Source of the DNA: Enterococcus villorum
Lineage (GTDB): Bacteria; Bacillota; Bacilli; Lactobacillales; Enterococcaceae
Direction: 5' to 3'
Assembly (NCBI RefSeq): GCF_007990225.1
Contig: NZ_BJWF01000016.1
Span: 1-53,518 of the forward strand
DNA length: 53,518 nt
The position numbers and the translations under genes were made by a program. Each line of letters opens with the position of its first letter. Within the stretch, counting starts at the first letter, position 1. The notes under the pieces were generated by a model. That model did not search any database. It had not been told where the DNA came from and was given only the letters and a program-made list of their open reading frames with translations. This document shows positions 25,440-35,507 of the stretch, piece after piece.

Positions 25440-26121
25440 CAGCGGACTCCTCTTCCTTTTTTTCTCGATTTAATATGGTTCGATAATACACATCATCACG
25501 TTTCCCTCTTCCATGGGAAAATAAACGTTGGGCTTCTTGAATCTCTTCTCGGATATTAGACATTTCCTCATCTAACTGATAAGCGGCTTCTGCTGCACGT
25601 TGTAGTCTTTCACTCATTTCTTCTGGAAATACTCCTTGGTATTTGTAATTCAATGAGTGCTCAATCGTTGCCCAAAAATTCATCGCTAATGTGCGAATTT
25701 GAATTTCAGCTAAAATTTTCTTTTCGCCACTAATTAACTGAACAGGATATTCAATCACTAAATGATATGAACGGTAGCCACTTGCTTTCTTATTCGTAAT
25801 ATAATCTCTTTCTTGAATCACTTTCATATCTTTTCTTTTACGAATGATATCCACCACCTGATGAATATCTTCAACGAATTGACACATGATTCTAAGTCCA
25901 GCAATATCAGACATTTCTTCTTCTAAACGCCCCATCGGAATATGGCGTAATTGTGATTTTGTGATGATACTATCGACCGGTTTCACTCGCCCAGTGACAA
26001 ATTCAATCGGGACATGGCGATTTTGTTCTCTGAATTGCTTTCTTATGCCACGTAATTTTACTTTTAATTCTGATACAGTTTGTTCATATGGTGCTAAAAA
26101 TTCTTCCCAATCTCGTTCCAT
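25417..26121 (-). CDS. relQ: Small alarmone synthetase RelQ (GTP pyrophosphokinase)
   Basis: A 234-residue protein. The start is ATG 26121 (MERDWEEFLAPYEQTVSEL) after GAGGG; the extension to 26193 lacks a site. It carries the RelA/SpoT synthetase fold without hydrolase or regulatory domains: ITKSQLRHIPMGRLEEEMSDIAGLR near the nucleotide site, KKASGYRSYHLVIEYP, and EIQIRTLAMNFWATIEHSLNYK. It produces (p)ppGpp or pGpp and forms tetramers. The relQ-nadK-rluD order is conserved in Firmicutes. Lysine/Glu-rich C-terminal tail present. Confidence 0.94.
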   Translation of the reverse strand: MERDWEEFLAPYEQTVSELKVKLRGIRKQFREQNRHVPIEFVTGRVKPVDSIITKSQLRHIPMGRLEEEMSDIAGLRIMCQFVEDIHQVVDIIRKRKDMKVIQERDYITNKKASGYRSYHLVIEYPVQLISGEKKILAEIQIRTLAMNFWATIEHSLNYKYQGVFPEEMSERLQRAAEAAYQLDEEMSNIREEIQEAQRLFSHGRGKRDDVYYRTILNREKKEEESADESSDRP

Positions 26122-26251
26122 AGCTGATCCCTCTACTTTATTAGCATTCTTTTTTATTTTAACATATAAATGTCGTTTTTTCGTACCTCTCAACTTTTTG
26201 TGTTGACCAAAAGAGAAAATTTAGGCAAAATGAATAAAAGGAGCGATACCT

Positions 26252-26827
26252 ATGTCTGAAATGTTAGAAATCGAATATAAGTCCATGCTGACACAAAAAG
26301 AATACGCACAATTGATTCAACATTACCAATTAAAAGCAACTGATTTTACAGTTCAAACGAATGTTTATTTTGATACAACTGATGCACAATTAGCCAAAAA
26401 AAAGTGTGGGTTACGTATCCGACTGCTTGAAACTCATGCAGAATATACCTTAAAATCTCCCACAAAAAAAGGCAAGCTTGAAACAACGGACATTCTGAAA
26501 AAAGAGGAAGCTATTTCCTTCATTGAACACCAAAAATTACCATTAAACGGTGTGGTCTTTCAAAAACTAGCGGAGCTAAATATTCAGTCAGAAAAGTTGC
26601 ACGCTATAGGTGAATTAACGACTAAACGTGCAGAGTTTCACATTAAAGAGGGTTTATTGGCTATTGATGAAAGCTTTGGAAAACAATTGCATGACTTTGA
26701 ATTAGAATTAGAAGTAACTGATCCAATAGTTGGCAAAGCTGATTTTTTAGCATTTTTAAAGAGCTTTTTTCTTCCCTATCGTCCTGCTAAAAATAAAATT
26801 CAGCGGATGATCGAAGCGAAAGATTAA
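26252..26827 (+). CDS. CYTH-domain (triphosphate tunnel) protein
   Basis: A 191-residue protein with the N-terminal EIEYK signature (LEIEYKSMLTQKEY), YFDTTDAQLAKKKCGLRIRL and the Lys-rich strand YTLKSPTKKG of the triphosphate tunnel fold. Members act on inorganic or organic triphosphates, often as tripolyphosphatases. It is divergent from relQ, an arrangement seen in many Firmicutes and suggesting a link with nucleotide alarmones. GGAGCGATACCT precedes ATG. Confidence 0.9.
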   Translation: MSEMLEIEYKSMLTQKEYAQLIQHYQLKATDFTVQTNVYFDTTDAQLAKKKCGLRIRLLETHAEYTLKSPTKKGKLETTDILKKEEAISFIEHQKLPLNGVVFQKLAELNIQSEKLHAIGELTTKRAEFHIKEGLLAIDESFGKQLHDFELELEVTDPIVGKADFLAFLKSFFLPYRPAKNKIQRMIEAKD

Positions 26828-26944
26828 AGTTCTATCATTTTCACAAGGCACTTAAGTTCATTTTTTTTCACTTTTCTGTTAAGTTATACGTTGTGAATAA
26901 AAGAATTCACGAGTTGTATAGAATCTATTTTGGGGGAGATTCAT

Positions 26945-27616
26945 ATGATCGAAATCTATCTATTTGTTAATCCTTTGGGGAAAAGTTGTTTTAAACTCGA
27001 GCAACAATTATTACAATTTATCGAAGAAGAGTACGGAGAATCATCACAAGAAAAAATGCAGTTTCGTTTCCTTCCTTTAGTTAACTTGCAGACAATCGGG
27101 GATGTCATGCAACGCAACGGGATATCTAAAAAAGATCTAGCTGCGCGTAATCACTTATTTTCAACCACTTATTCTGCTGCACTAGACTGCAAAGCTGCCC
27201 AGTTTCAAGGAAAGAAAAAAGGGCGGCAATTTTTAATTAAGTTACAAGAAGCTGTGGGATGTCATCAAATACCTTATTCTCCAGCACTTGCAGAAAATCT
27301 TTTTGCAGAAGTCGGCGGTGATATTTCGATGTTCAAAGAAGACCGTCAATCAGAATTTGTCAAAGAAGTCTTTTTCTCTGATCAAAAAATTGCACGAGAA
27401 ATGGGCATTACCAAGCATCCCTCTGCAGTAGTATATAACTATTCCTGCGAACATGACTTTGGTGTTTTAGTCGAAGGCACAAATACAGTCAGAAAAATAA
27501 AAGAACTTTGTAAAACAAAAAATGATTCGTATCAAGTTTTTGATGGTGAACATTTACATACAAATGATTCTCGTTTAGAACCAGGAAATAGTCATTTATA
27601 TTTACTCTCTAATTAA
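26945..27616 (+). CDS. spxH: DsbA-fold ClpXP adaptor SpxH (YjbH-like)
   Basis: A 223-residue protein; start ATG 26945 after GGGGGAGA. The thioredoxin/DsbA-like fold begins IEIYLFVNPLGKSCFKLEQQ, with FRFLPLVNLQT, and a late cis-Pro segment ITKHPSAVVYNY. In Bacillus the equivalent motif is CPEC; here the first Cys is replaced (GKSC), and the His/Cys-rich N-terminal extension of Bacillus SpxH is absent. Known role: delivers the redox regulator Spx to ClpXP for degradation. Redox activity is unlikely with a single Cys. Confidence 0.82.
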   Translation: MIEIYLFVNPLGKSCFKLEQQLLQFIEEEYGESSQEKMQFRFLPLVNLQTIGDVMQRNGISKKDLAARNHLFSTTYSAALDCKAAQFQGKKKGRQFLIKLQEAVGCHQIPYSPALAENLFAEVGGDISMFKEDRQSEFVKEVFFSDQKIAREMGITKHPSAVVYNYSCEHDFGVLVEGTNTVRKIKELCKTKNDSYQVFDGEHLHTNDSRLEPGNSHLYLLSN

Positions 27617-27674
27617 TGAAATTTTGATTGACTAATTGGAAAGTAATTCAAAAAAATAGCAATAATTAATCAGC

Positions 27675-27724
27675 AAAAAAGTAGCGACTCATGTTTTCAC
27701 TTTATACATGAGTCGCTACTTTTT
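27675..27724. terminator. Strong terminator between spxH and the PfpI gene
   Basis: Perfect inverted repeat AAAAAGTAGCGACTCATG / CATGAGTCGCTACTTTTT, loop of 13 bases, between convergent genes. Confidence 0.88.
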
Positions 27725-27761
27725 AGTTTATCTATCTTTTAGTTTAGCGAAGTCCTTTTTG

Positions 27762-28271
27762 TTAAGCTAAAGCTTCGACAATCGCTTGATTAAAATCAGG
27801 CAGATCGTCAGGATTTCGGCTAGTAATCAATGCTTGATCAACGACTACTGATTCGTCTTTCACATTTGCTCCCGCATAACCAATATCTGGACGTACCGTA
27901 TCATAAGCGGTCATTGTTCGTCCCTTAGTCAATCCTGTTTGAATAAATAATTGTGGGCCGTGGCAGATAGCAAATAACGGTTGATTATTTTTTAAAAAGT
28001 AAGAAACAAAATCAACGAAACGTTGATCTGCTCGTAATTGATCTGGTGAAAAACCACCTGGGATCAAAAGCGCATCGAAATCTTCAGGAGAAACATCCGC
28101 AATACTTTTTTCAACCTTGAATTCTGTGCCTTTTTTTCCTTTGATTGTTTGATTTGCTTCAAAACCAATCAACGTGACTGTATGTCCAGCTTTTTCCAGA
28201 GCTTCCTTTGGTGAAGATAATTCAACATCTTCCACTAAATCAGTGACGATTGTTGCAACTTTTTTTGCCAT
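27762..28271 (-). CDS. DJ-1/PfpI family protein
   Basis: A 169-residue protein; start ATG 28271 (MAKKVATIVTDLVEDVEL) after GAAAGGAAGAG. The nucleophile elbow AICHGPQ carries the conserved Cys, with the acidic residue in the DVELSSP segment and GGFSPDQLR upstream, as in PfpI/YhbO-type glutamine-amidotransferase-fold proteins. Members act as stress-related glyoxalases, deglycases or peptidases; activity cannot be assigned here. It follows the pheA end by about 107 bases with no obvious terminator between, so partial readthrough from the aro operon is possible. Confidence 0.9.
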   Translation of the reverse strand: MAKKVATIVTDLVEDVELSSPKEALEKAGHTVTLIGFEANQTIKGKKGTEFKVEKSIADVSPEDFDALLIPGGFSPDQLRADQRFVDFVSYFLKNNQPLFAICHGPQLFIQTGLTKGRTMTAYDTVRPDIGYAGANVKDESVVVDQALITSRNPDDLPDFNQAIVEALA

Positions 28272-28377
28272 TTTTTCTCTTCCTTTCTTATCGCTTAATT
28301 TAAGCCTAAAGGAATTCAACAAAGTGTGCAAATCATCTGTTTGTGCGCTTTTTGTTTATTATTTTTTATCCGTACGA

Positions 28378-29223
28378 TTAGATACTGGTATGATACACAG
28401 GATAACAACCCATCAAATGGGTGGAAAATGACTTTTCATTTAATGCCTGAATGATCTTTGTTAGTTTGTTTTCTTCTTTTTCAATAGCCACATCAATGAC
28501 GAAAAAGTACTCCCCTAAATGCGTTTTTTGCGGTCTAGATTCTATCTTAGTTAGATTTAATTGTTGTTCGGCAAAAAACGATAACACTTGATACAACGCA
28601 CCTGGTTTATTTTCTGGTAAATCAATAAATAACGTAGCTTTGTAGCCTGTTACTTTCAAGGTTGCATCTATTGATGTGTCTCCTAACAACCAAAAACGGG
28701 TTTCATTTGTCGAAACCATCTGGATGTCCTTTTGTACGATCACTAAGCCAAATTCCTCCGCAGCTTCTTTAGAACCGATAGCTGCTATACATTGTTCAGG
28801 GTGCATAGCTACTTGTTGCGCCCCTTGAGCAGTCGAACCATGTTGTTCAATCTCGACTTTGGGAAAATGCGTACGTAAAAAAAGTTGGGATTGTGCCAAT
28901 GCCTGTGGGTGACTACAAATCTTCGTCAGCTTTTTCCAGTCGTCCTTATGTGACGGATGAACCATTAATTGTTGACGAATTGGTAACACCACTTCTCCTT
29001 GAATGGATGGTAGCGTCTCATAAACATGGTCAAGCGTAGGAAGAACAGATCCTTCAATCGTATTTTCAATGGGAACCATCGCATACATAATTTCTTGATT
29101 TCGTTGTGCATCAATTAACTCAATCAGTGATTGATAAGGAAGAAATTCTCCTTTTCGAAAATAATTTTTTACCGCACTGTACGTAAATGAACCTTTAGGA
29201 CCTAGATAACCGATTTTCATCAT
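28378..29223 (-). CDS. pheA: Prephenate dehydratase
   Basis: A 281-residue monofunctional PheA. The catalytic PDT domain (about 1-180) shows [30 protein letters not shown], and STAQGAQQVA with NETRFWLL. The C-terminal ACT domain (about 195-275) contains PGALYQVLSFFAEQQLNLTKIESRP, the phenylalanine-binding GALY/ESRP motifs, so feedback inhibition by Phe is expected. It converts prephenate to phenylpyruvate. The start overlaps the aroK end; ATG 29223 or 29220 are both possible. Last gene of the operon. Confidence 0.95.
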   Translation of the reverse strand: MMKIGYLGPKGSFTYSAVKNYFRKGEFLPYQSLIELIDAQRNQEIMYAMVPIENTIEGSVLPTLDHVYETLPSIQGEVVLPIRQQLMVHPSHKDDWKKLTKICSHPQALAQSQLFLRTHFPKVEIEQHGSTAQGAQQVAMHPEQCIAAIGSKEAAEEFGLVIVQKDIQMVSTNETRFWLLGDTSIDATLKVTGYKATLFIDLPENKPGALYQVLSFFAEQQLNLTKIESRPQKTHLGEYFFVIDVAIEKEENKLTKIIQALNEKSFSTHLMGCYPVYHTSI

Positions 29224-29722
29224 ATTCAACCCGCTTTATGATTTCTGTAATAATTTTTTCTGGTATTTTTTGTGAAGTATCAATCGTAATAGTTGCCAAC
29301 TGTTCATATAAATTCCCACGTTCTACTATCATTTTTTTTAGTTCTAAATCATTGTTTTTTAAAGCAAGAGGTCGAATATTTTTTTGATCTTGGCGTATCC
29401 GTTCAATCAAAATATCTGCTTCTGCTTTTAAATAGACGGTACATTGGTCTTTTAGCAATAATTGGTTTTCTTTTGATAAGATAGCCCCTCCACCTGTAGC
29501 AATAATCGCATCTTTTTGTAAAACTTCTTTTAAAAGCGTTGCTTCATGTAGGCGAAAGGCACTTTCTCCAAAAGTGGCAAAGTAAGAGTCAATAGGACAG
29601 CCTAAACGTTTGACTAACTGATCATCCATATCAATCATCGATTTCCCAAGTTTGCTTGCTAGTTTTTTACCGACCGTTGTTTTTCCCGCACCCATAAAAC
29701 CAATCAAAACAATGGGGTTCAT
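29195..29722 (-). CDS. aroK: Shikimate kinase
   Basis: A 175-residue P-loop kinase of normal length: [19 protein letters not shown] (Walker A at about 9-17), MIDMDD, the shikimate-binding FRLHEATLL and ATGGGAIL (GGG), and the lid Arg in IRPLAL. Phosphorylates shikimate with ATP. ATG overlaps the aroA stop by four bases and the gene overlaps pheA, indicating translational coupling. Confidence 0.95.
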   Translation of the reverse strand: MNPIVLIGFMGAGKTTVGKKLASKLGKSMIDMDDQLVKRLGCPIDSYFATFGESAFRLHEATLLKEVLQKDAIIATGGGAILSKENQLLLKDQCTVYLKAEADILIERIRQDQKNIRPLALKNNDLELKKMIVERGNLYEQLATITIDTSQKIPEKIITEIIKRVEYDENRLSRS

Positions 29723-31005
29723 GCAGGTTCCTCCTTAATTAATTTCGCTAGATCAGAGAAAAAATCAGGATAAGAAATATTTACAGCTTCTGGGTTAATC
29801 AATTCAACTGGCTCATCTGTCAACAAAGCAGCAATTTGAAGCATCATCCCAATTCTGTGATCACCGTGGCTGTTAACTTTTGCGCCATGTAATGTTGTTG
29901 GTCCATGAATAATCAACCCATCTTCTGTTGGTTCAATTTTTGCGCCCATTTTTGTTAATTCTTCAGCCGTTGCATCAATTCGATTGGTTTCTTTCACTTT
30001 TAATTCTTGTGCATCACGAATAATTGTTGTCCCAGAAGCTTGAGTAGCAGCCAATGCAATGATGGGTAATTCGTCAATCAATCTTGGGATAATTTCGCCT
30101 TGAATTTCACAACCAGTTAATGCAGCCGAACGTACAACCAAATCAGCCGCTTGATTTTTTTGATCGATCCGTTTTGTTTCAATCATTGCTCCCATTTGCG
30201 CCAAAATATCAAGGATACCTGTACGAGTAGGATTGATACCAACTTGTTCTAGCAACACCTCACTATTTGGTAAAATAGTTGCTGCGACTAAATAAAACGC
30301 AGCTGAAGAAATATCGCCAGGAACCGTGACTTCTTGACCAATTAAGTTTTGAGGTCCTTCTAATATGATCTCTTTGCCTGTTACTTTAATCTTACCGCCA
30401 AATTGGTTGATCATTTCTTCCGTATGATTTCTTGATTTTTCTTTTTCGATAATGGTTGTTTTTCCGTGTGCTTGTAAAGCAGCAAAAAGAATCGCTGATT
30501 TTACTTGCGCACTAGCAATCGGCATGGCATATTCAATGCCCTGTAACATTTCCCCTGTCACTCGAAGTGGTGGCAAATCAGCATGCTCGATTCCATGTAA
30601 CTCTGCTCCCATCTCCCGCAACGGTTGCATCACACGTTGCATTGGTCGGCGGTTTAAAGAAGCATCTCCAGCAATCTCAGAAGTAAACGGTCGTCCAGCC
30701 AAAATTCCTAATGCTAAACGCATGGTGGTACCAGAATTGCCCGCATTTAATCGGCCACTTGGAGCAGTTAAACCTTCAAATCCTTTTCCTTCAATTATTA
30801 TTTGTTCGTTTTCTTCTGTAATCCTTACTCCCAGTTGTTTAAACACCTCTATTGTACTTAAACAATCTTCTGCTTTTAAAAAATTTTTAACGATTGTTTT
30901 CCCATGACTGATCGCACCAAACATAATGCTACGGTGAGAAATCGATTTATCCGCAGGGATCACCACTTTACCGTTGATTCCATGTTTTGTTGTCAATAAT
31001 CGCAT
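29719..31005 (-). CDS. aroA: 3-phosphoshikimate 1-carboxyvinyltransferase (EPSP synthase)
   Basis: A 428-residue enzyme of normal length. Signatures: [19 protein letters not shown] at the N-terminus, [22 protein letters not shown] (PEP-binding; a class-II-like loop), [17 protein letters not shown], and the C-terminal [19 protein letters not shown] and [10 protein letters not shown]. It joins PEP to shikimate-3-phosphate. Five bases separate it from tyrA and it overlaps aroK. Confidence 0.96.
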   Translation of the reverse strand: MRLLTTKHGINGKVVIPADKSISHRSIMFGAISHGKTIVKNFLKAEDCLSTIEVFKQLGVRITEENEQIIIEGKGFEGLTAPSGRLNAGNSGTTMRLALGILAGRPFTSEIAGDASLNRRPMQRVMQPLREMGAELHGIEHADLPPLRVTGEMLQGIEYAMPIASAQVKSAILFAALQAHGKTTIIEKEKSRNHTEEMINQFGGKIKVTGKEIILEGPQNLIGQEVTVPGDISSAAFYLVAATILPNSEVLLEQVGINPTRTGILDILAQMGAMIETKRIDQKNQAADLVVRSAALTGCEIQGEIIPRLIDELPIIALAATQASGTTIIRDAQELKVKETNRIDATAEELTKMGAKIEPTEDGLIIHGPTTLHGAKVNSHGDHRIGMMLQIAALLTDEPVELINPEAVNISYPDFFSDLAKLIKEEPA

Positions 31006-31009
31006 TGCT

Positions 31010-32089
31010 TCAACTCCTTATCCAACAATGAAAATTTTCAGCTTCAATAAGTGTCTTTCCTTTTAATAAATCACTTTGATTTTTAAAAGATAATTCCAAT
31101 ACGCCAAAGATATCTTCTCTCGTTTCTTGGATGTTTAAATTGATGATAGAGATATTTGCTTGGCTTAATGCTGTCGTCACTTTGGCGACTGCGCCAGAGA
31201 TATCAGGGATATCCACATATAAATCATAAAAAGCCGGAATTGTTCCTTGTTTTTTATGCGGAAGTTGATCCCGTGTTTGTTTTGCCTGAGTGAAAAACTG
31301 ATGGATTGCTTGTTGGTTTTTATTCGTTAGTTCTTGCTTCAAGTTCTCCATCGCTACTTGCCAATCTGTTAGTAGCTTTAACACGATTTCTTGATTGGTT
31401 ATTAAAATATCCGTCCACATGTTTGGATCCGAAGAAGCAATCCGTGTAATGTCACGAAATCCACCAGCAGCTAGTTGAGAAGCACGAGGATATTTTTGAT
31501 TTAAGTTCTCACTTGCTTGCACTAAAGCAGCAGCAACGACATGAGGGAGGTGACTTAATACACCGACGATTTCATCATGGCTTTTTGCGTCTAAATGAAC
31601 GAACTTCGCTCGTGTTGGTTGTAAAAGAGACATTAATTCTTCCATACGATCACTTTGACAGTCATTCGTTAAGATATAATAGGCTTCTTCAAATAAATAA
31701 GGATTTCCTGCTTTTACGCCTGATTTATGAGAGCCAGCCATGGGATGTCCTCCGATAAAATCAAATGGCAAAGTTCGTGCAAGCTCCATGATGGTCACTT
31801 TGGTACTGCCGGTATCACTCACTAGTACTGTCTTTTTTAGTGAAAGTCTAGCTAGTTGCTTGAGGTATTCTAAACTGGCTTGTATCGGAACTGCCAGTAA
31901 AATAACATCCATTTGACTAGCTGCTTCTATTCCTGTAACGACATGATCAACTACTTGTGTTTCTTTTGCTATTCTTCTGGTTTCTTCTGAATGATCCCAA
32001 CCATATAGTGTCAGTGATGACCCTTTGATTGCTCGGCATAAAGAAGCACCAATCAGACCCAACCCTATGACAAATACCTTTTTCTCCAT
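31010..32089 (-). CDS. tyrA: Prephenate dehydrogenase with ACT domain
   Basis: A 359-residue protein; of two adjacent ATGs the second (32089) has the better 5-base spacing from GGAGG. N-terminal Rossmann motif [27 protein letters not shown], the catalytic-type [11 protein letters not shown] and [13 protein letters not shown], and a C-terminal ACT domain (about 290-355; [28 protein letters not shown]). It oxidises prephenate to 4-hydroxyphenylpyruvate for tyrosine. The ACT domain suggests Tyr feedback. Confidence 0.94.
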   Translation of the reverse strand: MEKKVFVIGLGLIGASLCRAIKGSSLTLYGWDHSEETRRIAKETQVVDHVVTGIEAASQMDVILLAVPIQASLEYLKQLARLSLKKTVLVSDTGSTKVTIMELARTLPFDFIGGHPMAGSHKSGVKAGNPYLFEEAYYILTNDCQSDRMEELMSLLQPTRAKFVHLDAKSHDEIVGVLSHLPHVVAAALVQASENLNQKYPRASQLAAGGFRDITRIASSDPNMWTDILITNQEIVLKLLTDWQVAMENLKQELTNKNQQAIHQFFTQAKQTRDQLPHKKQGTIPAFYDLYVDIPDISGAVAKVTTALSQANISIINLNIQETREDIFGVLELSFKNQSDLLKGKTLIEAENFHCWIRS

Positions 32090-32101
32090 CATTACCTCCG
32101 T

Positions 32102-33265
32102 TTAAAATTCTTGAATCATTTTACGGTGATTCTCAACAGCCTTTTTCAATTCTTGCATATTGTCTGCTGGAAAATGATCAAGAATCTCCATAGCAATCGT
32201 TGTTGCAATGACGTGTTCTGCCACAACTGAAGCGGCAGGAACAGCTGTACTATCTGAGCGTTCTACACTGGCTTTATAAGGTTCTTTGGTGTCAATATTT
32301 ACACTCATCAACGGTTTGTATAAAGTAGGAATAGGTTTCATTACTCCTCGCACAATGATTTGTTCGCCATTTGTCATGCCTCCTTCAAAACCGCCTAAAT
32401 GATTCGTCGTTCTTCGGTAACCACTCTTTTCCCAAACGATTTCATCCATCACTTTTGATCCAGGAAGAGAAGCTGCTTCAAATCCGATCCCAAATTCTAC
32501 TCCTTTAAATGCATTGATACTTAGCATGGCTTGAGCTAATTTCCCATCTAATTTTTTGTCCCATTGAACATAACTACCTAAACCAGCAGGCACATTTTCC
32601 ACTCGTACTTCCACCACTCCACCTAAAGTGTCTCCTGCTTTTTTGGTCGTATCGATTAACTCTTTTACTTGCTCTTCCACTGTTAAATCCACCATATTTA
32701 CTTCTGACATTGCCGTTTTTTGTTTGATTTCAGCGACTGGTAAGACCATTGGAACCATGGCCTTGATTCCACCAAGTATAGCAACATGACTGGCAATCTC
32801 GATATCTAACGCTGCTAAAATTTGTTTAGCTAGTGCGCCGATCGCCACCCGCATCGTAGTCTCTCTTGCGGAAGATCGCTCTAACACATTTCTTAGATCA
32901 TGATGTTGATATTTCATACCACCAACCAAATCAGCATGTCCTGGACGTGGTTTTGCCACACGTCGCAAATTTTCGTCTTTTTCAGAAACAGGAGTGACCG
33001 ACATTACTGTTTGCCAGTTTTTCCAATCCTTGTTTTCTACCGTCATCGTAAGAGGCGACCCTAATGTTTTCCCATGCCGTAATCCAGAAGTGATTTCCAC
33101 TTGGTCTTTTTCAATTTTCATACGACCACCACGACCGTAGCCGCCTTGTCGTCTGGCCAATTCTTGATTGATTTGTTCAATGGAGACTGTTAAACCAGCT
33201 GGAACACCTTCAATAATCGCTGTAAGTTTTGGCCCGTGTGATTCTCCTGCAGTTAAGTAGCGCAT
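32102..33265 (-). CDS. aroC: Chorismate synthase
   Basis: A 387-residue enzyme with the family signatures [19 protein letters not shown] at the N-terminus, [25 protein letters not shown] and [19 protein letters not shown], and the C-terminal SNGxxxGG-type [15 protein letters not shown] and [13 protein letters not shown]. It forms chorismate from EPSP with reduced FMN. It directly follows aroB, whose last base abuts this start. Confidence 0.96.
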   Translation of the reverse strand: MRYLTAGESHGPKLTAIIEGVPAGLTVSIEQINQELARRQGGYGRGGRMKIEKDQVEITSGLRHGKTLGSPLTMTVENKDWKNWQTVMSVTPVSEKDENLRRVAKPRPGHADLVGGMKYQHHDLRNVLERSSARETTMRVAIGALAKQILAALDIEIASHVAILGGIKAMVPMVLPVAEIKQKTAMSEVNMVDLTVEEQVKELIDTTKKAGDTLGGVVEVRVENVPAGLGSYVQWDKKLDGKLAQAMLSINAFKGVEFGIGFEAASLPGSKVMDEIVWEKSGYRRTTNHLGGFEGGMTNGEQIIVRGVMKPIPTLYKPLMSVNIDTKEPYKASVERSDSTAVPAASVVAEHVIATTIAMEILDHFPADNMQELKKAVENHRKMIQEF

Positions 33266-34330
33266 TTACTCACCTTCTTCTAAATAATTTTTGATTGCTT
33301 TCATTGGGATAGATTGGATTTTTCCTTTGCCAATTTTTTCCAACAAAATAATTTTCAAATTTTTTCCTCTTGCTTTTTTATCATGGGTAATTGCTTGAAA
33401 CAACGCTTGTTCATTCCATGGCTTGTAGGAAACAGGCAAATGATACTTTTGATTCATCGCAATAAGTTGTGCCGTAACTCCATCAGGCATTTCTTTTCTT
33501 TTTTCAGCAGTTCGACTGATTTGAACCATCCCAATAGCCACCGCTTCTCCATGACTAATTTGTCCATATCCTGCAGTATTTTCAATGGCATGACCAATCG
33601 TATGACCAAAATTAAGCAACAAACGGTTTCCTTGATCAAATGGATCTTCTTCCACCACTTCTTTCTTCACTCGCAAAGCTTTTTCAATCACTGTTTCACT
33701 ATGAGCCAATAAATCTTCGATCCCAGAAAATTGAGTGAGATCATTCCATAAACTTTCATCTTTAATCGCTGCGCATTTGATGATTTCAGCGATCCCCTCT
33801 TGGATCCTATTTTCCGGTAAAGTATTCAGTGTTTCTGGATCAATCAGTACTCCATCTGGCTGGGCAAATGTCCCAATCATATTTTTGGCTTTTGGTGCAT
33901 TGACCGCTGTTTTACCACCTATACTAGAATCAACTTGTGCGAGTAACGACGTTGGTATTTGTACAAAAGCAATCCCGCGCATATAAGTTGATGCCACAAA
34001 ACCAGCCAAGTCACCTACTACCCCACCACCTAAAGCAATGATGCCATCGCTTCTCGTGAACTGCTCGCTTGCTAGAAAATCATATAACTTTGTGGCCATT
34101 TCAAGTGATTTATTTTTTTCACCTGCTGGTAGAACATATGTCGTCACTTCATAACGTTCTTTCAGTTGCTGTTTTATTTTTTCTCCATAAAGTGGGAAAA
34201 CATTTTCATCACTGATGATCGCAATTTTTTTATCTTTCCATAGGCGTTCAAGCCAATTCGCTACTTGATTTAGCGATTGCCGTTCAATAACAATTTCATA
34301 GCTTTTTTCTGGCAAGATAACTTCTAACAT
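33266..34330 (-). CDS. aroB: 3-dehydroquinate synthase
   Basis: A 354-residue enzyme: ALGGGVVGDLAGFVASTYMRGI (NAD binding), QIPTSLLAQVDSSIGGKTAVN, the metal ligands in GIAEIIKCAAIKD (Glu) and LLNFGHTIGHAIEN (His), and MPDGVTAQLIA later. Converts DAHP to dehydroquinate. Lies between aroF and aroC with short gaps. Confidence 0.96.
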   Translation of the reverse strand: MLEVILPEKSYEIVIERQSLNQVANWLERLWKDKKIAIISDENVFPLYGEKIKQQLKERYEVTTYVLPAGEKNKSLEMATKLYDFLASEQFTRSDGIIALGGGVVGDLAGFVASTYMRGIAFVQIPTSLLAQVDSSIGGKTAVNAPKAKNMIGTFAQPDGVLIDPETLNTLPENRIQEGIAEIIKCAAIKDESLWNDLTQFSGIEDLLAHSETVIEKALRVKKEVVEEDPFDQGNRLLLNFGHTIGHAIENTAGYGQISHGEAVAIGMVQISRTAEKRKEMPDGVTAQLIAMNQKYHLPVSYKPWNEQALFQAITHDKKARGKNLKIILLEKIGKGKIQSIPMKAIKNYLEEGE

Positions 34331-34345
34331 AAGCGTTCCTCTTTT

Positions 34346-35365
34346 CTATAAAGCATTGATTTTTTTCATTGCTTCTACTAAAATGTCCACTTCTTTCATC
34401 ATATTCAAGTAATTCTTTTCGTTTAATGATTGTTGTCCATCAGACCAAGCATTGATTGGATCAGGATGAATTTCTACGATCATCCCATCAGCCCCACTGG
34501 CTACTCCTGCTCGTGCCATTGGTGTGACTAGATCCCATACACCCGTTCCATGACTTGGGTCAACGATAATTGGAAAGTGGCTGTATTTTTTAATCAATGG
34601 AACAGCACTTAAATCAAAGGTATTTCTAGTAGCTGTTTCGTAAGTGCGAATCCCACGTTCAATGAAAATGATATTTGAATTATTTTGGACAGCGATGTAT
34701 TCTGCTGCATTCAACCACTCTTCAATTGTACCGGAAATCCCTCGTTTTAATCCAATCGGCTTGCCAGTTTTACCAACTGCTTCTAATAAACGGAAATTTT
34801 GCATATTTCTTGCGCCAATTTGAATAATGTCAGCATATTGACAAACCACATCAATATGCGCTTTATCCATTACTTCAGTAATCACTTTCAAGCCGTAATG
34901 GTCAGCAGCTTTACGCATCATTTTCAGTCCATCTTCTCCTAATCCCTGAAAAGCGTACGGTGACGTTCTTGGTTTGTAGGCTCCCCCACGTAAAATTTTT
35001 GCCCCTCCTGCTTTAGCCATTCGAGCTGTTTCCATGATTTGCTCTTCTCCTTCGACTGAGCATGGTCCAGCCATAGTTACAAAGCTACCATCACCGATTT
35101 TTACACCATCTACGTTAACGATCGTATCTTGTGGATGAAATTCTCGTGAAGTTAATTTGTACGTATTAGAAACCGGAACCGCACGTTCAACAATGTCATA
35201 TCTTTCAAATGGAACATCACGAATTACTTTAGGATCTCCTAATAATCCTAAGACAAAACGATCTTTTCCATGGTTAATTTGGACGTCTAGCCCTTCTTCT
35301 TTAATGCGTGTAATCACTGGCAACAACTCATTTTTTTGGACACCTGGTTTAATAATTAAAATCAT
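34346..35365 (-). CDS. aroF: 3-deoxy-7-phosphoheptulonate (DAHP) synthase, type I-beta
   Basis: A 339-residue enzyme starting at ATG 35365 after AAAGGGAG. The first about 70 residues form a ferredoxin-like regulatory domain (MILIIKPGVQKNELLPVITR), as in Thermotoga DAHP synthase, where it binds Tyr/Phe. The barrel contains FVTMAGPCSVEGEEQI, KILRGGAYKPRTSPYAFQG, GARNMQNFRLLEAVG, KRGISGTIEEWL and PIIVDPSHGTG. It makes the first committed intermediate. It is the first gene of the operon and sits behind a long attenuator-like leader, so both enzyme and transcript look feedback-controlled. Confidence 0.95.
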   Translation of the reverse strand: MILIIKPGVQKNELLPVITRIKEEGLDVQINHGKDRFVLGLLGDPKVIRDVPFERYDIVERAVPVSNTYKLTSREFHPQDTIVNVDGVKIGDGSFVTMAGPCSVEGEEQIMETARMAKAGGAKILRGGAYKPRTSPYAFQGLGEDGLKMMRKAADHYGLKVITEVMDKAHIDVVCQYADIIQIGARNMQNFRLLEAVGKTGKPIGLKRGISGTIEEWLNAAEYIAVQNNSNIIFIERGIRTYETATRNTFDLSAVPLIKKYSHFPIIVDPSHGTGVWDLVTPMARAGVASGADGMIVEIHPDPINAWSDGQQSLNEKNYLNMMKEVDILVEAMKKINAL

Positions 35366-35507
35366 AGAATAACTCCCTTTGTTTTTTATTTTATGTTACC
35401 TATTGCGGTTTCTAAATACTTCATCTAGCGACACAAATTCTCACAAACCAACTATTTATTTGCTTTTTTACTTCAATTTAGATACGTCTCGTTCCTCCTT
35501 TATGTAT

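Noticed and set aside
30452-30907. 151-codon ORF opposite aroA
   Set aside because: Antisense shadow of a fully conserved EPSP synthase gene; no ribosome site or family features.
35494-35500. AAGGAGG in the aro leader as the start signal of another leader peptide
   Set aside because: No ATG, GTG or TTG at usable distance opens more than a few codons.
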